A stretch of DNA of 64,000 nt from Lumbricus terrestris (lineage: Eukaryota; Annelida; Clitellata; Crassiclitellata; Lumbricidae): NCBI GenBank assembly GCA_949752735.1, contig OX457042.1:31441616-31505615 (forward strand), written 5' to 3'. Position numbers and translations under genes: made by a program. Shown in pieces: positions 45,852 to 54,656 of this stretch (its first letter is position 1; every line of letters begins with the position of its first letter). The notes beneath the pieces are model-generated. The model saw only the letters and a list, made by a program, of their open reading frames with translations, was not told the origin of the DNA and searched no databases.

Positions 45852-46074
45852 ATTCATTCTATGGATTTATATAGCATCCCTTCAAGAACCCTACTCAGAG
45901 GCGCTCTCGAATACAGAGCGGACACTGCATCAGAATTTCACGCCGAAGCGCTGAGCAATTGCGAGCGAAGGACTTGCCCAAGGTTGCCTTACGCGGCGAC
46001 TTGAGGTGGATTCGAACCTGAAACCCTTCAGCTGCAAGGCGACAAACACCCACTACGTACACCACCGTACCCCA
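45852..46074 (-). mobile_element. tRNA-derived SINE copy with L2-like tail
   Basis: Same family as the copy at 43163: tRNA-like head at 46074 (GGGGTACGGTGGTGTACGTAG), B-box region degraded to GGTTTCAGGTTCGAATCC, then the shared body and hairpin. Its tail reads GCTATATAAATCCATAGAATGAAT, like the L2 LINE ends, instead of the (CAAA)n tail of the other copies. Confidence 0.8.
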
Positions 46075-46326
46075 CTGTTGATGCAGTGAAATGAGTCCAT
46101 ACAGTCCAGTCAGTCACTCCCAACTAGAAATGCAGAAGTATCATTAGAAAACAAAACTAGTTTCAGTTTGGAGGAACAATTGATATCACCACTGATAGGC
46201 CTACGATGAATAACAATTGGCATAAATTGGACCCTTGAGACAAAGTAAGTCAGTAAGTCAGTCCAATTACTACTAAATTGAGCTTTCAGCTGCTCAGTGT
46301 GGGACTACAGCTGTGAATTCAATGAA

Positions 46327-46664
46327 CTTATTCATTCATTCGTCATTGCATTTATATAGCACCTCCTCTTCAATGGCAGCACTCAGAAGCCTCCCGATCC
46401 TAGCACGGTCAAATAAAACTGCCTTAATATGAGAGAGGAATGCCTGAGAAGAAGTTCCAGAAATGGAGTGGGGAGCATCAAGGGCAAGTCATTCCAGGTT
46501 GAGGGTCCTACCACCGAAAAAGCAGGGTTTCGCATAGTGGAGGCATGAGAAAAAGGTACTGAGAGCAGACTCTGTGCAGTCGAACGAAGGAAGCAGAAGT
46601 GGCAAACACTAAGAGTATGGCTTACACAGCATATACAATTAATCATAGCCCAAAATTTTGTCAC
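46327..46664 (-). pseudogene. L2-like LINE ORF2 C-terminus and 3' end
   Basis: The minus strand encodes a C-terminal stretch containing AFSVVGPSTWNDLPLML, the hallmark tail of L2/CR1-like ORF2. A stop, a short UTR, the AGGTGCTATATAAAT end and a GAATGAATG tail (plus-strand cattcattc) follow. It is 5' truncated and lacks all catalytic reverse transcriptase motifs. It lies head to head with the plus-strand copy that begins near 46680. Confidence 0.85.
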
Positions 46665-46679
46665 GTTTCATATTATATA

Positions 46680-47095
46680 TATATGCGGGATGTCTTGCGT
46701 TGGCTTCCTTTCCTGCACAGCAGAATATTTGCTGCTGGGTCTGTGCACTGGTTAGGCGGTGCATTGAAGTACTGGCCCCACATCTGCGAGAACTCGGCTG
46801 ATTCAACTCGTGTGTCCAGTGTCGATCCACCCTTCGGTCGGCGGAACAGGCTGAGCTTCTGGTTCTCCACTCGCAGACTGCTATTCGATAGCACCACTTA
46901 TTCTCGGTAGCTGGCCCTACAATCTGGAAAGGCCTCCCTGTTAAACTGCACTTATTACTCAGGGGTCACTCCACTCTTTCGTTAAGGATGTCAAAACTGT
47001 CCTATTATTTTCACCGTCGTTTGGCCGAGAGTGCTATGAGTAGCCTACTTTGAAGAGGCGCTATATAAAATAGCATAAACAAATAAATAAATGAA
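46680..47095 (+). pseudogene. L2-like LINE ORF2 C-terminus and 3' end
   Basis: The plus strand begins MRDVLRWLPFL and then loses frame. About 210 bp later it reads VAGPTIWKGLPVKL in another frame, and it ends with GAAGAGGCGCTATATAAAA and an AAATAAATAAATGAA tail. It is a 5'-truncated, frameshifted copy of the same family as its neighbour on the opposite strand. Confidence 0.82.
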
Positions 47096-47236
47096 CGCAT
47101 CTGCTCATGTTTTACTTACATCTGGAGGTTGACTTTGCGACATGGTCACTTGATCTCCTGCTGGTTCGATCAGTGTTCTGAACTTGAGAAGAACGAGTAC
47201 GGTAGGCCTACGTCTCGTCCTGGAAACGTTGTTTCT

Positions 47237-47298
47237 GATGTTCAGTGGTGTTACCCGGATGTTCCTCGATGTTCACTGGTGTTACCCGGATGTTCCTA
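47237..47298. repeat. 31-bp unit repeated twice
   Basis: gatgttcagtggtgttaccc with its following cggatgttcctc at 47237 is repeated at 47268 with one main substitution. Confidence 0.85.
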
Positions 47299-47610
47299 TA
47301 AGTATAACAAGAGTCTATAAATTCTGTAAACCTATTATAAAAGCTTTCTGTAGTATGCCCAAACAAATTTCAGTCCAACGTAACGGCCTCTGTTGTCATA
47401 TATACCCTGGTCAAATTTGGATCCTCCTCCGTAGGCACATTGTCCATTTCACACATTAACTTGACCATTTCACACCAACTGTCTACCATTAAACTGACAA
47501 AGCATTCCGTCGGAAACAGCTGAAGAAACATTTTCGAGACATCGATAGAAGCACCTTTTCAGATCTGCTAGATTGTCATGTTAAGGGCCTTCTGAGATTG
47601 TACAAGACGC

Positions 47611-47989
47611 CAGGACTTTTTTAGCGTGCAGTTGTGCAGAAAATGTGCAGTTCTAAATGGATTTGTGCAGTTGTAGAAGCACTTCACTGCGTCTTCTGGG
47701 CAGTTAAAAATAGTAAAGTAGGTGGTTGTTACGTGATTGAGAATAATTTCACATGGATGATGTGAATGGGAAAGAAGGGCTTGTGCTGTGAAACTAAGAG
47801 GTCGTCGGATTTTCAAGTGTAGAATCTACTATGCTTTTCTGGAAATGAAAATAAAAGTTAGTATGTTTGCTTCTTGCGAAATTTGATATAAAGACCAAAA
47901 ATGGGGAAAGGAAAGGTCGCTAGACAAAGGGGTGTGGTCGGTGTCTACTGAGGCCTGTGCCGTACTAAAAAATCCTCTAAAAAGCCCTG
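47611..47989. mobile_element. non-autonomous hAT-like element, family C, copy 1 (379 bp)
   Basis: The left end is CAGGACTTTTTTAG and the right end, reverse complemented, is CAGGGCTTTTTAGAGG. The flanking 8-mers caagacgc (47603-47610) and caagtcga (47990-47997) match at 6 of 8, which fits an old hAT target duplication. The interior near the left end (gtgcagttctaaatggattt) is nearly identical to the copy at 51959. There is no transposase, so it would depend on one supplied in trans. Confidence 0.7.
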
Positions 47990-48274
47990 CAAGTCGACTC
48001 ATATGTTATTATGTGTCAATATTACTATAGTGTCAATATTAGAAGCAATAAACTTTTCAAGTAATTTAAATTACAAGCATTTTTATTAAGGAAATAATCG
48101 AACTTACTGATGTAAATAGATGAATAATTATTCTCTGATGTAACGACGACGCCGACGACTCGTCTCAGTCTCAAATAAAAGACGTTTCTATGGCAACTCA
48201 CAATATGACGTAGGGCTACGTTTGTAGGAAAAAAATCGAATCGCGTAATTATTAATTTCTCATGCGCCTAAACA
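47990..48274. other. spacer, nothing recognised
   Basis: No frame or repeat end is seen apart from a small gtcaatatt direct repeat near 48015 and 48032. Confidence 0.5.
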
Positions 48275-48275
48275 A

Positions 48276-48905
48276 GTTCATTCATTTCGAGAATTTATAT
48301 AGCGCCTCTTCAAGAAACCTACTCAGATGCGCTCCCAGCCCAGCCACGGCTAAAAAGTAGGATTTGAGATACTTAAAAAATGCAGAGGAATTTACCCTAA
48401 GCATAGGTCGCAAGGTTAGTGGGAGGCCATTCCAGATAGCAGGACCCACAACAGAAAAGACTTGGCGCTGTCTGATAGAAGTGCGAGCTCGCTGGACCAA
48501 AAGCTGACCCGTTGCCGCAGAGCGAAGAGCTCGACGGGCTGCAAGGTCTGAGACATGTCGACAAAGGCTAGACAAGTACGATGGAGCACAAGAAAGACGG
48601 CATCGCCAAACAAGTGCAGCAACTCGATCGGTAGGAGATGCGCTGTGAAACAGGGAGCCAGACAGCCAGTAAAGAACGTCACGCATATAAGCAGAGACGG
48701 AATGCGGCCAATGAGGCGAGCAGCCGAACAAAGAACTCGTTCAAGGCGCCCAATTAGTCCAAGTGGCAGACCCCCAAGTAGCCTACCGAACTGCAGTAAT
48801 CAATTCTACTAGTGACAAAGGCATGCACAAGAATCATAGTAGCACCATGAGAGAGGGATCTTGAGACAACTCGGAGTTGACGAAGTGAGCAAGGAAGTAA
48901 GTTTT
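48276..48905 (-). pseudogene. L2-like LINE ORF2 C-terminal half and 3' end
   Basis: The minus strand reads HAFVTSRIDYCSS near 48810, then an ISAYMRDVLYWL-type segment, and an open C-terminus with FSVVGPAIWNGLPLTLRP (frame 48282-48731). Then come the LINE 3' sequence with hairpin (AGCGCATCT/AGAGGCGCT, one mismatch) and the CTATATAAATTCTCGAAATGAATG tail. Frame breaks occur between the segments. There is no palm domain, so this is a 5'-truncated dead copy. Confidence 0.85.
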
Positions 48906-48979
48906 GACAATATAATTATGATGGTATGGTATGCCTATTATAGTAATAGGCCTAAATCAAGTGTAGTTTAACTGTAGGC

Positions 48980-49421
48980 CTATAGTTGCTCCCAGCGGCA
49001 GGCCATCCCAGCAAACGCGGCACTGCTGCTAACTATCTTCACGCTCTCTTCCTTCAGGCAGGTTCGTATGTCCAACGACGCCATCTTTCTCTTTTCTGTG
49101 CTTCTCTTTTCAGTCCACTGCATCCCTCCTCTGCCAAGCAGTGCCAACATCCAGTCCAGTTGCATATTGTTCTTGGTCTACCTCGCATCCTTTTCTCCTC
49201 CATTCTTCCCTCAATGATATCTCTTAGTTGGGTGTCACTCCTTAAGGCTTAAGGTGTGTCCTATCCATTTCTTCTGCCGCCCACGTATAGTCAGTATAGT
49301 GCCTATCAGTGATCTTTATTCTTCCACCAGCTGTAAGATTTCCTCATTCGTTCTTCACTTCATCCAGCTGATTCTCTCCATTCTACGCCAGATCCACATC
49401 TCAAAGGCCTCTAGTCGTTTT
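48980..49421 (-). pseudogene. RTE/BovB-like LINE C-terminal fragment (downstream half)
   Basis: On the minus strand, from 49421 downward, it encodes KRLEAFEMWIWRRMERISW, then pieces reading [22 protein letters not shown] and [16 protein letters not shown] in shifting frames. This is the typical C-terminal region of RTE-type endonuclease-reverse transcriptases. Stops and frameshifts abound. The matching upstream half lies at 51567-51660, separated by the inserted L2-like element. Confidence 0.82.
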
Positions 49422-49660
49422 ATCGTAATCGTAATCTCCTAATTTCTAAAGCGCCACTGGAAAGCCAAGCGCGGGTCACCGGCTTATTCACGAGCGCTGC
49501 GTTGAGTTAGGAGGGTTGTCCGTGAGAGTAGTCCGTGGTGGTTCGGGTCGAGTTACCATAGGATCAGGATCAAATGCGTTGAGTCAAAGGGGTTGTCCGT
49601 AAGAGTAGTCCATGGTGGTCCGGGTCGAGGTACCGTATGATCAGAGGTGTGGAACAGCTA

Positions 49661-50511
49661 CTAAGGTGGGTGTCGTCTGAGCCGGGAATTGGAGGGTGGG
49701 GGATCAGGTGAAACAGGATAAGAGTTCTTGAACAGGAGTGTCTTTAGTTTCGAGTGAAAGGCCCGAGGTGTGATGGATAGAGGAGCCTGAGGAAGGTGAT
49801 GGTGTGTGATTAGTAATGATGGAGTAGGAACTGAAAAGGATCGGAACTCAGCAGGCAGATCATTCCAAAGGCGTGGTGCTGAGTTGGATATGGCTCGGTT
49901 GGAGAACTTGAGATGACTTGTGACCGGCGGTCGAGAGAGTGTAAGGCAGGCGGATGATCGGGTAGAACGGGTAGGCTGGATGGTGAACAGTTCGCGAAGA
50001 TATCTGGGCTGGGAGCATTGTAAGGAGTTGTATGTTAAGGAGAGAACTTTGTAGTGAATTCGCTCTGGGATTTTCAACCAGTGAAGAGACTTGAGGATGG
50101 GGGTGATGTGATGATGTCTGGGTGTTCTGGTGACGGCTCTAGCAAGAGAATTTTGTATGAGTTGGAGGCGCTTAAGTTGTGTGGAATCAAGGTTTAAGAA
50201 CAGGGAATTGCAATAGTCAAGCGTTGAGTGGACGATGGACGTAGCAATGGTGGAAGCAGTTTTGAAATCAAGCATGGGTCGGATGCGTCGGAGGTCCCGG
50301 ATGTGCATAAAGCAGGAGCGCGATAGATTAGAGATGTGGTTAGAGAAGGAGAGGTGTGAATCAAACATTACACCAAGATTGCGGACCGGAGCATCATAGG
50401 TGAAGGTAAGAGATGAAGAGTTAGTCGATAGGTGTATTGAAGGGTCAGGGATTTTCTTGATTTGGTCAGGAAGGCCTAGAATAATGAACTCTGTTTTGGA
50501 TGGGTTGAGGC
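49661..50511 (-). pseudogene. C-terminal part of the L2-like LINE ORF2
   Basis: This continues the reverse transcriptase frame on the far side of the hAT insertion (open frame 49661-50557, 298 codons, of which about the first 16 come from the insertion). It contains SKTEFIILGLP, SIVHSTLDYCNSLFLNL, LKSLHWLKIPERIHYKVL and APRLWNDLPAEFRSF, the usual thumb and C-terminal order of L2/CR1 ORF2, and ends at a stop just before the 3' UTR. Apart from the insertion I see no frameshift, so the copy was fairly young when it was disrupted. Confidence 0.88.
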
Positions 50512-50674
50512 CAGTGGCGTAGGGAAGGGGGGGGGTTTGGGGGTTAAAACCCCCCATTGGCTCCGAAAAAAAGATTTTTTAAGGCTATTTTTCTATTTAA
50601 GTAAGAAAAAATAGCAAAAAACAGGGTTTCCGGCCATAAACCCCCCCCATGAAAAATTCCTGGCTACGCCACTG
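50512..50674. mobile_element. non-autonomous hAT element, family A (163 bp) with perfect 8-bp TSD
   Basis: Terminal inverted repeats are CAGTGGCGTAG at 50512-50522 and CTACGCCACTG at 50664-50674. They are flanked by a perfect 8-bp direct duplication, gttgaggc, at 50504-50511 and 50675-50682. Eight-bp duplications with CAG-starting ends are the hAT superfamily signature. The interior is G-rich (runs of 7-9 G or C) and has no coding capacity. It splits the LINE ORF2. Confidence 0.95.
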
Positions 50675-51566
50675 GTTGAGGCAGAGGAGGTTGGACGACA
50701 TCCATTGAGAGATCAGATTGACCACATTGAGAAGTTTAGCAATGGAGGTGGAGAAAGAGCCTGGGGAAAAGGATATGAAGAGTTGGGTGTCGTCTGCATA
50801 GAGATGGTGGTCAACAGACGAGGATTTTATGAGATGACTTAAAGGAGTGGTGTAGAGAATGAAGAGGAGTGGACCCAGGACGGAGCCTTGAGGAACGCCG
50901 CAAGATAGTGGAAGAGGTTTCGAACAGTGACTGGAGGCTTTAACAGAGAAAGATCTGGAAGACAAGTAGGACTCGAACCAGAGTAGAGCAGTGCCAGAGA
51001 CGCCAAAGGAAGAAGAGAGTCGATTAAGAAGGAGACTGTGATCGATGGTGTCGAATGCAGCGGAGATGTCAAGGAGACAGAGGCAGGAGACTTGCTGATG
51101 ACTGACGGCCGAGACCAGTTTATTGTAGAGAGAGACGAGTAGAGTTTCTGTGGAGTGGTGTTTAGTAAAGCCAGATTGGTGGGGATTGAGGAGTGAGTTA
51201 GAAGAGAGGTAATCGTTTAGGCGGGCAAGGACAATTCGTTCAGTTAATTTCGATAGAAAAGAAAAGTTGGAGATGGGTCGGTAATTTGATAGGTTTTCCT
51301 TGTCAAGATTTGCTTTTTTCAGAAGAGGAGTGACGAGAGATTGCTTGAAGACCATTGGGAAATTGCCAGTGGAGAGTGAAAGATTGATAATTTTAGTGAT
51401 TATAGGAATGAGGACGGAAGCGCAGTCTTTTAGGAGAGCAGTTGGGATAGGATCTAATTCACACTGTTTGTTGGGAAGAGAGTTTAGCAGGAGTGACACT
51501 TCAGCTTCAGAGGCGGGATGAGTATTGGAAGGGATGACTGAGAGACAGGAGGAGTAGGGTTTGGAA
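50675..51566 (-). pseudogene. reverse transcriptase domain of the L2-like LINE (upstream part)
   Basis: An open 331-codon frame (50597-51592) runs through this part. It copies LINE RNA into DNA at the target site. Visible motifs, by residue of that frame: NYRPIS 103-108, the domain A aspartates in AAFDTIDH 178-185, GVPQGSVLGP 232-241 and the catalytic YADD 265-268. So the catalytic core is intact at the sequence level. The first 9 residues (MWTMRHEDI) belong to the RTE element it sits in, and residues from 308 on are read from the hAT insertion. The endonuclease is missing and the frame is cut by the insertion, so the element cannot move by itself. Confidence 0.9.
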
Positions 51567-51660
51567 ATGTCTTCATGTCGCATTGTCCACATCTCCTAGT
51601 CGTACAGGACAACACTCCACACCAGTGTCTTCACCATTCTCTTCTTCAGCTTCCTGCTAA
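51567..51660 (-). pseudogene. RTE/BovB-like LINE fragment (upstream half)
   Basis: The minus strand encodes RKLKKRMVKTLVWSVVLYD, a stop, then EMWTMRHEDI, the conserved segment just before the RLEAFEMW motif of RTE-type reverse transcriptases. RLEAFEMW itself is at 49421 and below, beyond the L2-like insertion, so this is one RTE relic split in two. Confidence 0.82.
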
Positions 51661-51664
51661 CTAT

Positions 51665-51756
51665 AGGCGAGTTTTAAAAAACTTTTATTTTTGGCCGTGC
51701 TGGAGTCGCAGGCACATCTGAGAAGTGCTATGTAAATACGTGAATGAATGAAACTG
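51665..51756 (+). mobile_element. L2-like LINE 3' end
   Basis: tttttggccgtgctggagtc, then gcacatctgagaagtgctat, gtaaatacg and a tgaatgaatgaa tail match the other L2-like 3' ends. The hairpin is shortened and decayed. Confidence 0.7.
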
Positions 51757-51958
51757 ATCCCTTTTCACTACATTGAAGTAGTGTCGACAGCTGATGAAAA
51801 AGCTGAATTGTCTCTGTGAGTGTGACATAGCTTTTGTGCGGCTCTGAAAAATTTCGGGGATTTGCATTGCAGCTATAGCCTACATTATTAACTTCCAATA
51901 GGCAAGTGTTACAAAATCTGAAAACACTGGTGACGTGCAATGGTGTTTTGATGCCAAT

Positions 51959-52150
51959 CAGGGCTTTTTTAACGTGCAGTTGTACACAAAATGTGCAGTT
52001 CTAAATGGATTTGTGCAGTTGTAGAAGCAATTCTGTACAGTTAAAACTAGTAAAAAAAAGTCATTGTCCTCCGATTGGAAGTAATTTGCCATGGATGATG
52101 GGAAAGGAAAGGAGTTGTGCAGTTCTAAAAATTCCTTAAAAACAGCCATG
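51959..52150. mobile_element. non-autonomous hAT-like element, family C, copy 2 (192 bp)
   Basis: The left end is CAGGGCTTTTTTAACGTGC and the right end, reverse complemented, is CATGGCTGTTTTTAAGGAA. The flanking 8-mers atgccaat (51951-51958) and ataccaac (52151-52158) match at 6 of 8. It shares gtgcagttctaaatggattt and tgtgcagttgtagaagca with copy 1 at 47611 but is about half as long, so one copy has an internal deletion or insertion. Confidence 0.7.
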
Positions 52151-52934
52151 ATACCAACTGCAACAACACAATCAGCGGGATATATTAGGACAACCCTGAA
52201 CCAAGCGAATCTATTCACGATTTCTGTTGGTTCTTTAACAAAGTCTAATCTGTTCTGTAGTATATTATAATCTAGCAAATCTTTTACTACAAATTCCAAT
52301 TTCAGTCATGATAAATACTTATAGAATAAGTGTCGATTAATATTAATTATCCAAAGACAACATTTCACTTAAAGACATACTACTAGGAATTAGGAAAGTA
52401 TTTCACTATGCACTCTGAGCATACAGTATGTACACATACTTGGGTATTTCATTTGAGTATCAGACACATCGTGTGATGCAGTACACTTAAAATAAATCAG
52501 TAGTTTATTCCTGTTATATAAATAATGTCAGTGATAACAGTAAATATAAAGGTGCAATGTTTATTTACAAATATAGTTAAGTACAAGGTTTATTTACAAA
52601 TATGGTTAATTGTTGTGGATCACATTTCCAGTTATATGAAAATCTCGCATTAACAGGCATTATCACATGCCAGTTTCTTTATAAATATATTACACTAAAA
52701 ATATTGGTTTTTGTCTTCCCAAGGTTCACTCTCCAAGCACAATAAATGGTCCACAGTTTGCACTGACTAATTCAGCAGTGACATCTTAATGATTTTTCAT
52801 AAGTAACATTAAAACTCACTCTACACTGTACAGTGGGAATGCACAATTTATTAGTCACAGATGTCTTGACATAATACCATGCACTATTTATAATATGAGG
52901 CAGATATAGATATAGATACTGCATTGTATTAGTA
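52151..52934. other. AT-rich spacer downstream of KIF9
   Basis: No coding frame is supported. A 29-bp unit, tttatttacaaatat plus the following bases, is repeated at 52560 and 52589. Read on the minus strand these and 52847-52852 give AATAAA, so a polyadenylation signal for the kinesin gene could lie here. Confidence 0.45.
52847..52852 (-). promoter_or_regulatory. candidate polyadenylation signal of the KIF9-like gene
   Basis: This is the first AATAAA on the minus strand after the stop codon at 53712, about 860 nt downstream. Variant signals closer to the stop cannot be excluded, and the 3' UTR would have to cross the LINE relic at 52935-53090. Confidence 0.3.
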
Positions 52935-53090
52935 ATAATAATGATAACAACAGCTACAATTTATATGGCACAGTACACTTCCTTACTGCCACAAGAGCGC
53001 ATCGCAGCTAACAGCGGGGTAAGCCTCAGCAAAAGAATAAGATTTAAGCTTTGGTTCGAAAGAGTCCACTGAGGCAGCCAATATTACTGA
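52935..53090 (-). mobile_element. LINE 3' end of a different subfamily
   Basis: The minus strand reads SVDSFKPKLKSYSFAEAY, similar to the extreme C-terminus of CR1/L2 ORF2, then a stop, GTGCCATATAAATTG and a (TTATTA)n-like tail (plus-strand aataataatgataa). Its 3' end differs from the GGCGCTATATAAAT family. Confidence 0.6.
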
Positions 53091-53711
53091 TGTCACACTT
53101 GACATTAACTTAAAACTCTTGTAAACAAGATGTTATAGGCTAGTTAAAATTTATGAACTCGCAACCAGATGCAACAATACAAGAATAGCTTAAAACAAAA
53201 AAATCTGTTGCGTACAAGTACAACCAAATTTGGGAATAATTCAAGTACCCACGAAACTGAAAAGCAGTTGTGTGTAAACTTGTCCTTGTAAGTAATCTTT
53301 GATTGTAGGGCCTACTAGGAAAACAGTATATTGAACATTTCATATGTAAATAGCCATAGATTGATGCCATCGGCCCTACAACAATGCTACAGAATTCACA
53401 TAGATCCACGACCAACAGTGACTGTGCACAGCTTTTTGGCAATGCTTGGCAAATTACGAAAATTTGCATACTTCACACTGTAAATCCAATACAGTACGCT
53501 TCGACTTAAAATATTATCAATGACAAAATATCGTCCATTAACGTTGTATCGAATTCCAATTGCCGTAAATAATCTACATCATAATTCTATTAAACTGTCT
53601 TAAATGTAGCGGAAACAAAGTATTTTTGCAGCAAGATTGAACTGGACATAGATGACAGATGGAAGAGAGTCATATTAGGAATTTTCCGGCTCGGTGAAAT
53701 TGTTGCCGCTG

Positions 53712-53819
53712 TTAGTATCGTACTTCAAGAACGGTTGGCGGTGGGTTGCGGATGGCTCGTGTCGGAGTTCCTGGCACGCGTTTCTGCGGGTACTGCGAAA
53801 CAGCGGCGCGATAGATTTT
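53712..53819 (-). CDS. KIF9: KIF9-like terminal coding exon
   Basis: 108 bp including the TAA at 53712-53714; residues 364-398. It encodes a basic, Pro-rich end: AVSQYPQKRVPGTPTRAIRN, then PPPTVLEVRY. Acceptor ctggtttcag is good. A longer open frame through the same DNA in another phase (53675-53914) does not fit the preceding exon. The link to exon 8 rests on phase 0, splice sites and composition. Confidence 0.8.
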   Translation of the reverse strand, partial: KIYRAAVSQYPQKRVPGTPTRAIRNPPPTVLEVRY

Positions 53820-54598
53820 CTGAAACCAGTCAGAACGTAAATAATACCAAAAGTTTTATAAGTGCAATAATTATAGATATCTTTAAAGGTTTGGATGATT
53901 GTGACCCGGACCACCAGGGACTACTCTTACGGACAGCCCTTTTGACTCAATGCAGCGCTCATGAATAAGTCGGTGCCCCGCGTTTGGCTTTCGAGTGGCG
54001 CTTTAGAAATTAGGAGATTACGATTACGATTGTGTCGAAAACTTGACATATAAGTCAATGAAAAACAGCTGAGTTATTGAATATACCAGATAATTTACAG
54101 CAATTATAACTATATTTAGTATATAAAAAAACAATTTTTTATTTTATGTGATGTTAAAAAGAAATATTTTCAAGAAAACTTAGCAAGGCTCAGTTACATG
54201 GGGCACAACCCAAAAGATTTCGGTTAAAGAGTGAATGAAGCAATTCTTTATGTATATCCATACAGCTGCAGCAACAGTGAACAAGTATGTAAATCTGATG
54301 CAGCAATCGTGTAGAAATAACTAAAGAAATTCACAGTACAGCACATCACATTGTGGTCCTGCATCCTAAAAAAACTGCATGAATCTTCCATTAAACATGG
54401 CCGTGTATGCTCAAATAATAGGACCAACCTTGAATCTATCTTAGCTTTAAAACTGATGAAAGTCGAGATCTGCCAATATGCAGTTCAAGGTCTATTATGC
54501 CTCTAGATGAGATGGATATGTATAATTATGTAGTGGAAGACCTAGCACACAAGATTGGTGTGGGTATATAAGAAAGAGAGAGACAGAGAGAGACACAC

Positions 54599-54656
<58 letters not shown>

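Larger units (their letters stand above)
49422..51566 (-). mobile_element. L2/CR1-clade LINE with (GATTAC)n tail, 5' truncated
   Basis: A 2.1-kb minus-strand retrotransposon. Its 5' end at about 51566 lies downstream of the endonuclease, so it is 5' truncated. It runs through the reverse transcriptase and C-terminal domains into a 3' UTR ending GGCGCTTTAGAAATTAGGA followed by GATTACGATTACGAT at 49422-49445. The UTR carries an internal direct duplication (gttgtccgtgagagtagtcc near 49516 and again near 49591). The flanks belong to a single interrupted RTE-like ORF, which fixes both boundaries. A 163-bp hAT element interrupts it at 50512-50674. Another copy of only its 3' end is at 53896-54033. 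Confidence 0.88.

Noticed and set aside
48555..48812. 85-codon plus-strand frame
   Set aside because: It is antisense to a clear L2-like ORF2 relic on the minus strand.
49422..49445. GATTAC repeats as telomeric sequence
   Set aside because: Only two or three units exist and they sit precisely at the 3' end of a LINE, with the same arrangement in a second copy at 54010-54033.
53675..53914. 79-codon minus-strand frame as the KIF9 terminal exon reading
   Set aside because: It is in a different phase from exon 8; the phase-0 reading with acceptor at 53820-53822 fits and stops at 53712.
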